A stretch of 64,000 nt of DNA from assembly GCA_035933635.1 (NCBI GenBank), contig DASYYY010000008.1, forward strand, positions 62,001 to 126,000, read 5' to 3'. Origin of the DNA: JAKIVR01 sp035933635. Its GTDB lineage: Archaea; Thermoplasmatota; Thermoplasmata; Lutacidiplasmatales; UBA184. Every line of letters starts with the position of its first letter. Position 1 is the stretch's first letter. Made by a program: the position numbers and the translations under genes. The notes under the pieces are model-generated. The model was not told where the DNA came from, made no database searches, and saw nothing but the letters and a program-made list of their open reading frames with translations. Shown here in pieces: positions 24,300 to 32,698 of this stretch.

Positions 24300-25574
24300 G
24301 TGAAGGCGCGGAGCGGTCGGGGGCCACGGAAGTCCATCTACGACCCCGTCCACGGTCCGATCTCGCTCCAAGGGTCGGCCGTCGAGCTCGTCGGACACCC
24401 GGCGTTCCAACGGCTCTGGGGGATCCGTCAAACGGGACTGGCGCACCTGGTCTTTCCCGGCGCTAACCACACCCGCCTCGAGCATTCGCTCGGGGTGTTT
24501 TGGGTCGCCGGGGCCATGGGCGAACGGCTCGGCCTGGCCGAGCCGCACCTGGAGCTGGTCCGCTTGGGCGGTCTCCTGCACGACCTCGGTCATGGCCCGT
24601 TCTCCCACACCCTCGACGGGGCGATGCACGAGGTACTCGGGATCGGCCACGAGGAGGTCTCCCGGCGGTGGATCACCGGAGCCGGTCCGGACCCCGTCGC
24701 GACCGCGCCGACCACTTCCGAGACGATCCCCTCGATCCTGGAGCGGCACGGGGTACGCCCCGCCCACGTCGCCGAGCTCGTGGACCGCGGGCGGGGCCGG
24801 CTCCCCCCGCTGCTTCGGGGCATCCTCCACGGCCCGGTGGACGCCGACCGGCTCGACTACCTGCAGCGGGACGCGCATTACACTGGTGTGGCCCACGGCG
24901 CCATCGATGCGGTGCGGCTGCTCGACACCCTCGAATCCGACGGCCGCCATCTCGTGTTCGCCGAGAAGGGCCGGAGCGCACTCGAGGGGTTCCTACTCGG
25001 ACGCGCCCTGATGTACAATTCGGTGTACTACCACAAGACCGTCCGCGCGGCCGAGGTGATGCTCTCCGGCGCGGTCGAGCGGCTCGGGGGGTATCCCGAC
25101 TCCGCCGCCCCGCTCTTCTACCTGACCGACGGGGACCTGTTCAGCGAGCTCGCTCGTGCCGGCGACGTCAGCCGCGGGTTGGTCACCGCGCTCCGGGAGC
25201 GGCGACTCTACAAGCGGGCGGCCGGCTGGCGCGAAGCGCCCTCGGGGCGACGCCGTTCGCTCACCCGACTGATCGACGACCCGCCGGCGCGCCGTCAGAT
25301 CGAAGCCGAGCTCGCCCAGCTGATCGGGGCGCCGGACGGCCACGTGCTCATCGACCTCTCCGGCCTGCTCCCCCGCGAGCCCGGCGCCCGCGACCTGCGC
25401 GAGATCGCCGTGCGCGAGGACGGGCGCGTACGCCACCCGTTCGCCCAGAGCCCGCACTGGCGGAGCCTGCTCTTGCGCCCCCCGAGCTCGTGGGCGGTCG
25501 GCGTCTACGCCCACCCGCGCTGGCGCCACGCCGCGGAGGAACGCTTGCCCCGCGCGCTGTCGCGCTACGTGTGA
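24300..25574 (+). CDS. HD-domain phosphohydrolase, dNTPase-like
   Basis: 424 residues from GTG 24300; CATATCCC at 24271 lies 26-29 nt upstream. The start 'IYDPVHGPISL' and 'HPAFQRLWGIRQTGLAHLVFPGANHTRLEHSLG' carry the first metal-binding His. 'LGGLLHDLGHGPFSHTLD' gives the HD pair, and 'VDADRLDYLQRDAHYTG' gives the distal Asp. This order is that of the SAMHD1/dGTPase-like branch of HD hydrolases, which remove triphosphate from dNTPs. The C-terminal 150 residues are variable. Substrate not established. Its 3' end overlaps the tail of the convergent EVE gene. Confidence 0.85.
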   Translation: MKARSGRGPRKSIYDPVHGPISLQGSAVELVGHPAFQRLWGIRQTGLAHLVFPGANHTRLEHSLGVFWVAGAMGERLGLAEPHLELVRLGGLLHDLGHGPFSHTLDGAMHEVLGIGHEEVSRRWITGAGPDPVATAPTTSETIPSILERHGVRPAHVAELVDRGRGRLPPLLRGILHGPVDADRLDYLQRDAHYTGVAHGAIDAVRLLDTLESDGRHLVFAEKGRSALEGFLLGRALMYNSVYYHKTVRAAEVMLSGAVERLGGYPDSAAPLFYLTDGDLFSELARAGDVSRGLVTALRERRLYKRAAGWREAPSGRRRSLTRLIDDPPARRQIEAELAQLIGAPDGHVLIDLSGLLPREPGARDLREIAVREDGRVRHPFAQSPHWRSLLLRPPSSWAVGVYAHPRWRHAAEERLPRALSRYV

Positions 25575-25992
25575 GCTCGGTCGAGGGGGGCCGGGCCGCG
25601 CGCGCGAGGATCGCCTCCCAGATCGACCGCGGGACCGGCATCACCGAGAGGCGGGATATCCGGATCAGGTCGAACATCGAGAACTCCGGGTCCGGTTTGA
25701 GCTCGGCGAGGCTCACGGCTCGTTCCAGCGGTCGGTCCGAAGAGATGCGCACGGACCAGCTCCCGCGGTCATCCGTCGGGTCAGGATACGGCACGCCGGC
25801 CACCCGGGCCACTCCGACGATGGCGCGCACCTCGCCGCTGTGGTAGTAGAGCACTTCGTCGCCGGGTGCCATGGAGCGGAGGTGGCGCAGGGCCAGTGCG
25901 TTGTGAACGCCCGCCCATTCGGTCGCCCCATCCCGGGCCAGGTCATCGAAGCTGTAGTGGGAGGGCTCCTCTTTGACGAGCCAGTATGCCAT
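25348..25992 (-). CDS. EVE-domain protein (PUA-like, modified-base binding)
   Basis: 214 residues from ATG 25992. The first 135 residues are a full EVE domain: 'MAYWLVKEEPSHYSFDDL', 'TEWAGVHNALALRHLRSM', 'GDEVLYYHSGEVRAIVGVA', 'DRPLERAVSLAEL' and the final 'RISRLSVMPVPRSIWEAIL'. EVE domains bind modified bases in nucleic acids. The last 80 residues are Arg/Gly/Ser/Pro low complexity and are encoded antisense to the end of the HD gene (227-nt overlap). The normal stop seems to be missing, so the tail may be a recent read-through extension. No operon partner on this strand. Confidence 0.8.
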   Translation of the reverse strand: MAYWLVKEEPSHYSFDDLARDGATEWAGVHNALALRHLRSMAPGDEVLYYHSGEVRAIVGVARVAGVPYPDPTDDRGSWSVRISSDRPLERAVSLAELKPDPEFSMFDLIRISRLSVMPVPRSIWEAILARAARPPSTELTRSATARGASVPPRRGASAGGRRRRPPTSSGGARAGSASAGSGRTGGVRARPRARRSRAGRGRRARGGAGRRGR

Positions 25993-26073
25993 GGATCGCC
26001 CACGGCCGGCGCCCCCATGAGTGTGCGGGCTCGCGGGTCGGCCAAGTGATAGGTCAGCACGAGTGGGGAGTTC

Positions 26074-26901
26074 GTGGACGCACCCCGCGTGACCGCGGAC
26101 CGGCCGGTGGCGCTCGTCACCGGGGGCGGGACCGGCCTGGGCCTCGCCATCGGGACACGGTTCGCCCGCGAAGGCTTCGACCTCGCGATCGCGAGCCGCT
26201 CGGCCGAACATCTGTCCTCGGGAGCGCGCGTGCTCCGGGGCGAAGGCGCTCGCGTGCTGGAAGTGCCGACCGATGTTCGGGATCCGGCGCAGGTCGATCG
26301 GCTGATCGAAGGCGTGCGGGGAGAGTTCGGTCGGCTCGACGTGCTCGTCAACAACGCCGCCGGGAATTTCGTCTCCTCGGCGGAAAAGCTCTCCCCGAAC
26401 GGCTGGCGCGCGGTCGTCGGGATCGTCCTCGACGGGACCTTCTTTTGTTGCCGCGCGGCCTTCCCGCTCCTGCGGTCCAGCGGCCGCGGGAATATCGTCA
26501 ACATCGTCGCCTCCTACGCCTGGCTCGCCGGCGCGGGGACCGCGCACTCCGCGGCGGCGAAGGCCGGAGTCCTCTCGCTGACCCGTACGCTCGCGGTGGA
26601 GTGGGCCCCCCACGGGATCCGCGTCAACGCCGTCGCCCCCGGGCCCGTCCATACCGACGGCACCGACCAGAACCTGTGGCTCAACGTCGAGCTCGAACGC
26701 TCGGTCCGCGCCGGGATCCCCCTCGGACGGTTCGGCACTCCCGAGGAGATCGCCGAGGCGGTCGCCTTCCTCGCCGGCGACCGGGCGCGGTACGTGACCG
26801 GTCAGGTGCTCGCGGTGGACGGCGGGCAGTGGCTCGGTCGCGGTGTGATGGACCTGCTCGGGCACGCGCCGGCCGGTACGCCGAGGCCTGCCGAACGGTG
26901 A
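26074..26901 (+). CDS. Short-chain dehydrogenase, 2,4-dienoyl-CoA reductase type
   Basis: 275 residues from GTG 26074, with GTGATAGG about 25 nt upstream. The nucleotide-binding motif is 'ALVTGGGTGLGLAIGTRFA', followed by 'LDVLVNNAAGNFVSSAEKLS'. At the usual Y-x-x-x-K site it reads 'AHSAAAKAGVLSLTRTLAVE': Lys is kept and the Tyr is absent. 'HGIRVNAVAPGPV' and 'GQVLAVDGGQWL' complete the fold. Both NNAAGNF and SAAAKAG are hallmarks of dienoyl-CoA reductases, which use NADPH to reduce unsaturated acyl-CoA and do not need that Tyr. Role in fatty-acid or isoprenoid acyl-CoA metabolism is inferred. Confidence 0.85.
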   Translation: MDAPRVTADRPVALVTGGGTGLGLAIGTRFAREGFDLAIASRSAEHLSSGARVLRGEGARVLEVPTDVRDPAQVDRLIEGVRGEFGRLDVLVNNAAGNFVSSAEKLSPNGWRAVVGIVLDGTFFCCRAAFPLLRSSGRGNIVNIVASYAWLAGAGTAHSAAAKAGVLSLTRTLAVEWAPHGIRVNAVAPGPVHTDGTDQNLWLNVELERSVRAGIPLGRFGTPEEIAEAVAFLAGDRARYVTGQVLAVDGGQWLGRGVMDLLGHAPAGTPRPAER

Positions 26902-26949
26902 CGCCCGGCGCCGATCGCGGCGACGCGGGGAGACCCCCGCGGGCGGGGC

Positions 26950-27198
26950 TCACTCCCAGTTGACCGCCGACCCGGGGGAGACCTTCGTCCTGCCCTCGTC
27001 GTCGATGTGGAGCGCGTCGTGCGCGACCTGGCCGCCGGGGAGCCGCGCGTGGACCTCTCCGAGGTGCTCGGCGCAAGCGAACAGGCGTTGGCCGTCGGCG
27101 CCGGTGATCGAGTACTGTGCGGGTCGGCCGCAGGTGATCTCGCGGTCGTCCTCGCCGGTGACACCGGTCCACGAGCAGACGTGATGGGGTCGCTCCAT
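26950..27198 (-). CDS. Small Cys-containing protein, hypothetical
   Basis: 82 residues from ATG 27198, preferred over a GTG 57 nt upstream because GAGGAG lies about 9 nt before the ATG and the GTG would almost touch the TATA box. The sequence has 'HVCSWTGVTGEDDREITCGRPAQYSI', then 'RLFACAEHLGEVHARL', so three Cys and several His could hold a metal. No family recognised. It is divergent from the glycosyltransferase and shares its promoter region. Confidence 0.6.
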   Translation of the reverse strand: MERPHHVCSWTGVTGEDDREITCGRPAQYSITGADGQRLFACAEHLGEVHARLPGGQVAHDALHIDDEGRTKVSPGSAVNWE

Positions 27199-27256
27199 GC
27201 TGAGGGCTCCTCGAACGGCGAACCGTTCCGGACCGGACCTTCTATTCCTTCCCACC

Positions 27257-27262
27257 TATATC
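27257..27262. promoter_or_regulatory. Bidirectional TATA element
   Basis: CCTATATCC reads as a TATA box on both strands. It is about 28 nt before GTG 27288 of the glycosyltransferase (leaderless) and about 60 nt before ATG 27198 of the divergent small gene, which has a Shine-Dalgarno sequence instead. Confidence 0.5.
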
Positions 27263-27287
27263 CGCAGGGGGTTCTAGTCGGCGAAGT

Positions 27288-28385
27288 GTGCGCCCGGGCC
27301 GCTGCGACCGAGGCGCCGTGACCGAATCGGCGGCCGCCCCCCCGTCCGGGCTGCGCGTCCTGCTCGTGGGCACGGGAGTGTTCTCGATCCCGCCGACCGG
27401 CTACGGCGGGGTCGAGCGCACCCTCGACGAGCTCGCTCGCGCGCTGACCTCGGCCGGTGCCTCCGTCGAGGTCCTCAATGAGGTCCGGCGGGGCCGCACG
27501 ATCGACGAGTACTACTTCGCCCTTCACCTCAAGCGGCTGCTTCGTGGGCGGGCCTACGACGCGCTCCACGCGAGCACACCGGTCGTCGCGAACCGGCTCG
27601 CGATGCTCGGACTTCCCTACGTCTACACGACACACTCCCGTCACTGGTTCCTTCGGGAAGGCTGGCGGCAGAGCTGGGGGTACTTCCTCGAGCGAAGAGC
27701 CGTGCTTCGGGCGCGTGCGGCCATCGCGCTCACAAAGACCCTTCGGGATCAGATGGTCCGGGCCCTCGCCCCCCGTGGCCCGACGGAGTTCCCGGTCGTT
27801 CCGATCGGCGTGGACCTCGAACGGTTCCGCGCGGATGCATCGGCGCGCAACGGCCGCCGGGTCCTGGGCGTGGGCGTGATCCGGCCCTTCAAGCGCTGGG
27901 AGGTAGCCGCGCAGGCGCTGCGCGGGAGCGGACTCGAGCTCACGATCGTCGGTCCCATCTCGGACCCCGGGTACGCCGCCGGGCTGCGGGCGATCGGTCC
28001 GCACGTTCGCCTGGCCGGTGAGCTTTCCGAGGGCGAGCTCACCCGGGAGTTCGCCCGCAGCGACCTCCTCGTCCATCCGTCGTCGGTCGAGCTGCTCGCC
28101 GGCGTCGTGCTCCAGGGATTGGCCGCCGGGCTACCGGTCGTCGGGGCGCCCCCGGTCGCCGACCTGATCGACGAGGGCGTCACGGGCTTCGTCGTCCCCG
28201 ACGGCGACGGGACGGCCGCGATGTCCGACCGGCTCGCCGCCGTCGTGACGGGGATCCTCGCCGACCCGGCGATGCACCGACGGATGAGCGAGGCGGCACG
28301 TGCGTCGGCGGAGCGGCGATTCTCCTGGCCGGCCGTGGCGCGCGCGCATCTCGAGCTGTACGCCCGAGCGCGCTCCGCGGCCTAG
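27288..28385 (+). CDS. Glycosyltransferase family 4
   Basis: 365 residues from GTG 27288 (TATA about 28 nt upstream; a second GTG at 27318 is possible). The N-terminal Rossmann half has 'LRVLLVGTGVFSIPPTGYGG' and 'YDALHASTPVVANRLAMLG'. The linker contains 'PVVPIGVDLERFR', and the C-terminal half has 'GRRVLGVGVIRPFKRWEVAAQAL' and 'SDLLVHPSSVELLAGVVLQGLAAGLPVVG', the GT4 donor-binding E-x7-E-like region with Glu then Val/Leu. It transfers a sugar from a nucleotide donor, probably for glycolipid or glycoprotein synthesis; the many exported sequon-rich proteins here fit such a need. It is a lone gene converging on the KaiC-like operon. Confidence 0.85.
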   Translation: MRPGRCDRGAVTESAAAPPSGLRVLLVGTGVFSIPPTGYGGVERTLDELARALTSAGASVEVLNEVRRGRTIDEYYFALHLKRLLRGRAYDALHASTPVVANRLAMLGLPYVYTTHSRHWFLREGWRQSWGYFLERRAVLRARAAIALTKTLRDQMVRALAPRGPTEFPVVPIGVDLERFRADASARNGRRVLGVGVIRPFKRWEVAAQALRGSGLELTIVGPISDPGYAAGLRAIGPHVRLAGELSEGELTREFARSDLLVHPSSVELLAGVVLQGLAAGLPVVGAPPVADLIDEGVTGFVVPDGDGTAAMSDRLAAVVTGILADPAMHRRMSEAARASAERRFSWPAVARAHLELYARARSAA

Positions 28386-29155
28386 CCGACGGCGAGCCCG
28401 GTGCGGGTGATCGTGAACGGTCGCCGTTCCATGTCGTGGGCGCTCCCGCGCATCCGCACGATACGGACCTGGCGGACCGCCCGGTCGCCGATCCATTTGC
28501 GACTGAGGAGGATCTCCCCGCGGGTCAGTATCTCCTCGGGCGTCAGCACCTCGGGCGTGGAGGGCGTGGCGGTGATCAGCGTGGTGGTGTCCCGCTCGCT
28601 CAGGAACCTCAGCAGCGACTGGATCTCGGTTCGCTCCGCCTGCGGGTCGTCCGATTGCTTGACGGTGAATCGTCGCACCGACGTGATCGAGTCGACGACG
28701 ACCCGCCGGAAGTTCCGCTCCGCCATCTGCTGGCGGAGTTTGAGATGGATCGACTGGATGGAGATGTCCTCGGCGTCGGAGTCCTTGGGCTTGGACCGGC
28801 GCAGCTGACCCATCGATTCGACATCGTGGAGGGCACGGATCTCCTGCACGTCGTTCATCCGCTTGATCCCCCGTTGACCGGGGTTGGCGTTCAACGTCGA
28901 GATATCCGAGAGGTCCCACGCGAAGGCACGGACGTTCTCGAGGATCTCAGAGGGGGGCTCGTCGACCGCGACCAAGAGCACCTCCTCCTTGCGCCGGATC
29001 CCCTCGAGGAGGAAGCTGAGTCCGAGCAGCGTCTTGCCGCTGCCGGTGCCCCCGGTGACGAGAAACGGGCGGCCCGGAAGGAGTCCGCCCCCGAGCATCC
29101 GATCCAGTCCGGGGATGCCGGTGCTCACGCGCTCCGGCCCTAGGGCCGCGCTCAC
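28382..29155 (-). CDS. KaiC/RadA-type RecA-fold ATPase (short)
   Basis: 257 residues, GTG start overlapping the stop of the upstream ATPase (GTGA). 'STGIPGLDRMLGGGLLPGRP' opens the KaiC-type core, 'FLVTGGTGSGKTLL' is Walker A, 'EEVLLVAVDEPPSEILENV' follows, and 'FRRVVVDSITSVRRF' is Walker B. The end 'RKWIGDRAVRQVRIVRMRGSAHD..RRPFTIT' is the usual KaiC-like strand pair. Such single-domain archaeal KaiC-like proteins act as signalling or assembly ATPases. Coupling to a second homologue suggests a hetero-oligomer. Confidence 0.85.
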   Translation of the reverse strand: MSAALGPERVSTGIPGLDRMLGGGLLPGRPFLVTGGTGSGKTLLGLSFLLEGIRRKEEVLLVAVDEPPSEILENVRAFAWDLSDISTLNANPGQRGIKRMNDVQEIRALHDVESMGQLRRSKPKDSDAEDISIQSIHLKLRQQMAERNFRRVVVDSITSVRRFTVKQSDDPQAERTEIQSLLRFLSERDTTTLITATPSTPEVLTPEEILTRGEILLSRKWIGDRAVRQVRIVRMRGSAHDMERRPFTITRTGLAVG

Positions 29156-31401
29156 GGGGAGCCCTCCGGCGGGGCGTCGGCGGCAGGAGTGACGCGGGTG
29201 TCCGCTACGGGCGTTTCGGCGCTCGCGACGGGCGGCTCCGTCGAGGGGTGCGCCGCGTCCTCCGCTGCGTCGGCCGACTTCTTGCGACGAGGCGAACGCC
29301 GGCGGGGTTTCGGAACGGGCGGGAGTTCGACGGAGATCGAAGCCAGCAACTCGGCCGCCGGGGACGTGTCCGGACCGGAGACCCCTGCCGGGGAAGCGGC
29401 CGGGGAAACGGACTTCTTGCGCGTCGTGCTCGCCGACGCCTTACGGCGGCGCTTGGGGGCCGCGGTCGCGCCGGGCTCGGACGGTGGAATGGCGGGGGCA
29501 CCGGCGGCGGGAGCGGGTACAGTAGGCGGTTCGCGTTCCACCGGGGACGAAGGCTCGACCGGCCGTGGAGCTTCGAGAGTCTCGAAGGTCGGACCGAAGG
29601 CGACGGAGGAGGCATGCTCGGCCTCCGCAGGAGTCGGTTCGGACGGCGACGTTGCGGGGGAAGACCGAACGGCCTCGGCGGCAGGAGGCCCCGCGGAGGG
29701 CGGAGGCGGACTCGGGGCCACCGATGTCGGGGGCCCTCCCGGGGCGGGCTCCGTGGTGGGCTGAGGCGCGCCGACCGGAGCGGCGGCAAGTTCGGCAGGG
29801 AGGACCCGTTGCGCACGGGCCGTCTCCGGCTCGCTGGATCCCGTGGCCGACGGGCCGCTCGCCGAGCGGGGGATCGACATCGGGCTAACCCCCTCGAGCG
29901 ATGCCGGCGCGCTCGGCTCGACGGGCCCGGCTCCGGGCGACTCGGGAATCAGGGACGTCCCGGCGGCACCGGGTTCGGGTTCCGTCCCCGGAATCGGGAC
30001 CGGAACGGTGGGCACCGGAGGACCTGGCGCCACGACCACCGGCTCGGCGATCAGCGGAGGGGGCGGTGTGATTTCGATCCTCTCGGGGGGCGGCGGCGGC
30101 TCCAGGGGGCCGACACCTGCCGGTGACGGTACGGTGGGGGGCTCGACGGCGAGAACGTTCGAGAGATGGCCGACCATCCGATCCAGCTCCGGTCGGGGCA
30201 GCGGCTGCTCGGGCAGGTGCCGCGGGGCCGAGGCGCGGTGGGCGCCGGGGTTCGCCGCAGGCCGCGCGCTCCGGTGTCCGAGGGTCATCTGGTGGACGAG
30301 CGCCCGGGTCTCCGCGAGGGCCGCCTGGGCCGGTGCCGCCTCCCCGGCGACGAGCGAGAGTCGCGCGCTCTCGAGGGTGCCCCGGATCGTGGCGAGGTCG
30401 AGGCGCGCGGCGCGAAGCTCCTCGATCTCGGCGGAGATGCCGGCGAGTATCTCCCCGACCGGGTCACCGACGCCCTCGATCGCGCCCGAGGCGACCGAGA
30501 CGACGATCGGCTCGACATGCTCGTCGAGCTTTTCTTGGACGGCGGGGCGCAAGACGATCCGCGTGTCCCGGCTGATCGTCTGATCGAGACGGATGTCGAG
30601 CCCGCGGTTGCCGATCCGGTAGGGGTGGAGTCGATTGTCGTGGGAGCTCCCGCGGAACTTCTCGACGCCTACGGCGCGGACCGTGCGCCCTTCGAGGTCC
30701 CAGCGGAAGAGCCGCAACTCCCCCCGGGCGAGCATGCGTTCGGGGCTCTCGAAATCCTCGAGCGCGGACTCCACGGTGAGCACCGCGGTCATCCCGAGGC
30801 TCGAGAGGAAGCGCACGAACGATTGCGCGCCTTGGACCTCGTCGATCCCCTTCATGCAGAAGTACTGGAGGGCGGTCAAGGAGTCGATCACGACGCGGGA
30901 GTAGCGTCGGCGGGCCTTCTGCATCTTGAGCGTCTGCTCGAGCGCGGTCAGCGTGATCTCGACGCTGGTCAGCTCCGGGGTCTTGCGGATCTCCGGTGCG
31001 ACCTGGGAGAAGGGCACGGCATCGCGCACCTGAGCGACGTCCTTGAACGGCGCCCGCTCGTAGCGCATCACGTCCGGGATCGCATCGAACACCCAGACCT
31101 TGTCCAGCTCGGGCTGGAGCGCGCGGTGGTTGAACCGCATCTCGTTGGGCGGCTCCTCCAGGGTGACGATCAGCGCCTCCTCGCCCTGGCGGACGCCTTC
31201 GCACAGGAACTGGAGCGCGAGCGTGGTCTTCCCGGTGCCGGCGGGACCGACGACCAGGTACGGTCGCTGGGGCATCAGCCCGCCGTTGAGCATCTGGTCG
31301 AGCTCGGGGATTCCCCAGGAGATCCGGCCCGCCGCCGCGGCGCCCGCCCGGGGGGCCTCCGACCGATCCGGTTCGTGAGGCACGGGAGAGGTTCGCCCCA
31401 C
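29152..31401 (-). CDS. KaiC-like ATPase with long Pro/Ala-rich C-terminal tail
   Basis: 749 residues from GTG 31401, a start about 26 nt after a GATTATC box; the frame is open further upstream but without a better signal. Residues about 25-270 are a KaiC-like core: 'SWGIPELDQMLNGGLMPQRP', Walker A 'VVGPAGTGKTTLALQFL', 'LIVTLEEPPNEM', Walker B 'RRYSRVVIDSLTALQYF' and 'EKFRGSSHDNRLHPYRI'. A helical region follows (about 290-370, 'LDEHVEPIVVSVASGAIEG'; 'AEIEELRAARLDLATIRGTL'). The last 350 residues are disordered, rich in Pro, Ala, Ser and Glu, ending in basic patches (PKRRRKAS; RRRSPRRKKS). The tail is unusual for this family and could bind DNA, RNA or a membrane. Confidence 0.8.
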   Translation of the reverse strand: MGRTSPVPHEPDRSEAPRAGAAAAGRISWGIPELDQMLNGGLMPQRPYLVVGPAGTGKTTLALQFLCEGVRQGEEALIVTLEEPPNEMRFNHRALQPELDKVWVFDAIPDVMRYERAPFKDVAQVRDAVPFSQVAPEIRKTPELTSVEITLTALEQTLKMQKARRRYSRVVIDSLTALQYFCMKGIDEVQGAQSFVRFLSSLGMTAVLTVESALEDFESPERMLARGELRLFRWDLEGRTVRAVGVEKFRGSSHDNRLHPYRIGNRGLDIRLDQTISRDTRIVLRPAVQEKLDEHVEPIVVSVASGAIEGVGDPVGEILAGISAEIEELRAARLDLATIRGTLESARLSLVAGEAAPAQAALAETRALVHQMTLGHRSARPAANPGAHRASAPRHLPEQPLPRPELDRMVGHLSNVLAVEPPTVPSPAGVGPLEPPPPPERIEITPPPPLIAEPVVVAPGPPVPTVPVPIPGTEPEPGAAGTSLIPESPGAGPVEPSAPASLEGVSPMSIPRSASGPSATGSSEPETARAQRVLPAELAAAPVGAPQPTTEPAPGGPPTSVAPSPPPPSAGPPAAEAVRSSPATSPSEPTPAEAEHASSVAFGPTFETLEAPRPVEPSSPVEREPPTVPAPAAGAPAIPPSEPGATAAPKRRRKASASTTRKKSVSPAASPAGVSGPDTSPAAELLASISVELPPVPKPRRRSPRRKKSADAAEDAAHPSTEPPVASAETPVADTRVTPAADAPPEGSP

Positions 31402-31506
31402 GATTGTCTGCGAGTTCCCCCCTGATAATCCTTCGGCCACGCACGTCGGTGGACGAGGCCGCTGCCCGCCGCAAGCGCCAAAAAGGAACGCGTGCCCGCC
31501 CCGCGC

Positions 31507-32562
31507 ATGTCGCCCTCCGCGTCCTCCGGAGCCGAGCGCATGCGCACCCTCGCGCGGCAGCTCCCCGAGCAGTTGCGCGCCGGTTTCCGTTCGGGTCGCG
31601 AGCTGGACGCGAAGATCCCCTCGACGCTCGTGCACGCCGCGGTGATCGGGATGGGTGGCTCGGCGATCGCCGGCGACCTCGTCGGGACGGTCACGTCCCC
31701 CGAGACGGAGCTTCGGGTCGACGTGGTGCGCAGCCCGGCCCTACCGCGGTACCTCGGAGCGGGCACCTTGGCGCTCGTGGCGAGCTATTCCGGGAACACG
31801 TGGGAGACGCTCGCGGCGTACGACGAGGCCGGTCGACGGGGTGCCCCCCGGGTGGTCCTGACCTCGGGCGGCAAGCTCGCCGAGCGCGCGGCGCGCGACG
31901 GAGTTCCCTGCCTGCTCGTTCCCGCCGGGAATCCTCCCCGCGCCTCGGTCGGCTTCATGCTGGGGGGCCTCCTCGGCCTCCTCGACCCGATCTTCCCCGA
32001 ATCGAACGAGGAGCGCGTCGCGCACGGGATCGAGATGCTCGAGTCCCGCATCACCGCCTTCGGGTCGGCTCGGGGTCCTCCGGCCAAGTGGGCCGAGACC
32101 GTCGGCAACCGGAGGCCGGCCGTGTACAGCGAGACCGGATTCCTCGGGCTGGCCCGACGTTGGAAGACGCAGGTGGAGGAGAACGCCAAGCGGGGTGCGG
32201 AGTACGATGCGATCCCGGAGCTGTTCCACAACGCCATCGTCGCCTGGGATGCGGCGAACTCCAGCGAGGGGCGATCCCGAGCGGTGGTCCTGTTGGAGTG
32301 GAGCGAGTCGGACCGCGAGACCCGCGCCCGCTACGCCTACCTGGCTCGGCTGTTGTCCGCGCGGCACGTGCCGGTGGTGCGGGTTCCGCTCGCGGCGACC
32401 GACCGGCTGATGGCGCTGTTCCTCGGACTGTCGTCGGGTGACTTCTTTTCCCTCGCCCTCGCCGATCGCGCCCGGGTCGATCCGTACCCGGTCGACGCCA
32501 TCACGCGCATGAAGACCACGTTGGAGGCCCGGGCCCGCGGGGCCGGGCGTCGGGCGAACTGA
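31507..32562 (+). CDS. Bifunctional phosphoglucose/phosphomannose isomerase
   Basis: 351 residues from ATG 31507 (GTG 31492 is an alternative; CCAAAAAGG lies about 25 nt before the ATG). The SIS-domain motifs are 'AAVIGMGGSAIAGDLVG' and 'LVASYSGNTWETLAAY', with 'LTSGGKLAE'. The late 'EYDAIPELFHNAIVAWD' holds the conserved Glu and His of PGI/PMI. The enzyme interconverts fructose-6-P with glucose-6-P and mannose-6-P, feeding glycolysis/gluconeogenesis and sugar-nucleotide synthesis. Length fits the archaeal family (about 300-350). It is divergent from the KaiC-like operon. Confidence 0.9.
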   Translation: MSPSASSGAERMRTLARQLPEQLRAGFRSGRELDAKIPSTLVHAAVIGMGGSAIAGDLVGTVTSPETELRVDVVRSPALPRYLGAGTLALVASYSGNTWETLAAYDEAGRRGAPRVVLTSGGKLAERAARDGVPCLLVPAGNPPRASVGFMLGGLLGLLDPIFPESNEERVAHGIEMLESRITAFGSARGPPAKWAETVGNRRPAVYSETGFLGLARRWKTQVEENAKRGAEYDAIPELFHNAIVAWDAANSSEGRSRAVVLLEWSESDRETRARYAYLARLLSARHVPVVRVPLAATDRLMALFLGLSSGDFFSLALADRARVDPYPVDAITRMKTTLEARARGAGRRAN

Positions 32563-32698
32563 GCGGCTCGGTCCGCTCGACCCCCGCGCGTTCGCGGCGG
32601 CTCGACCCTTGAGGTGTAATAGCCCGGGCGTAGTGGGGCCGCGGGCGCCCCCGGCCGATGCGTCGTCGCGGTCTTCGGGGCGTTCGGAGAAGCACAGC

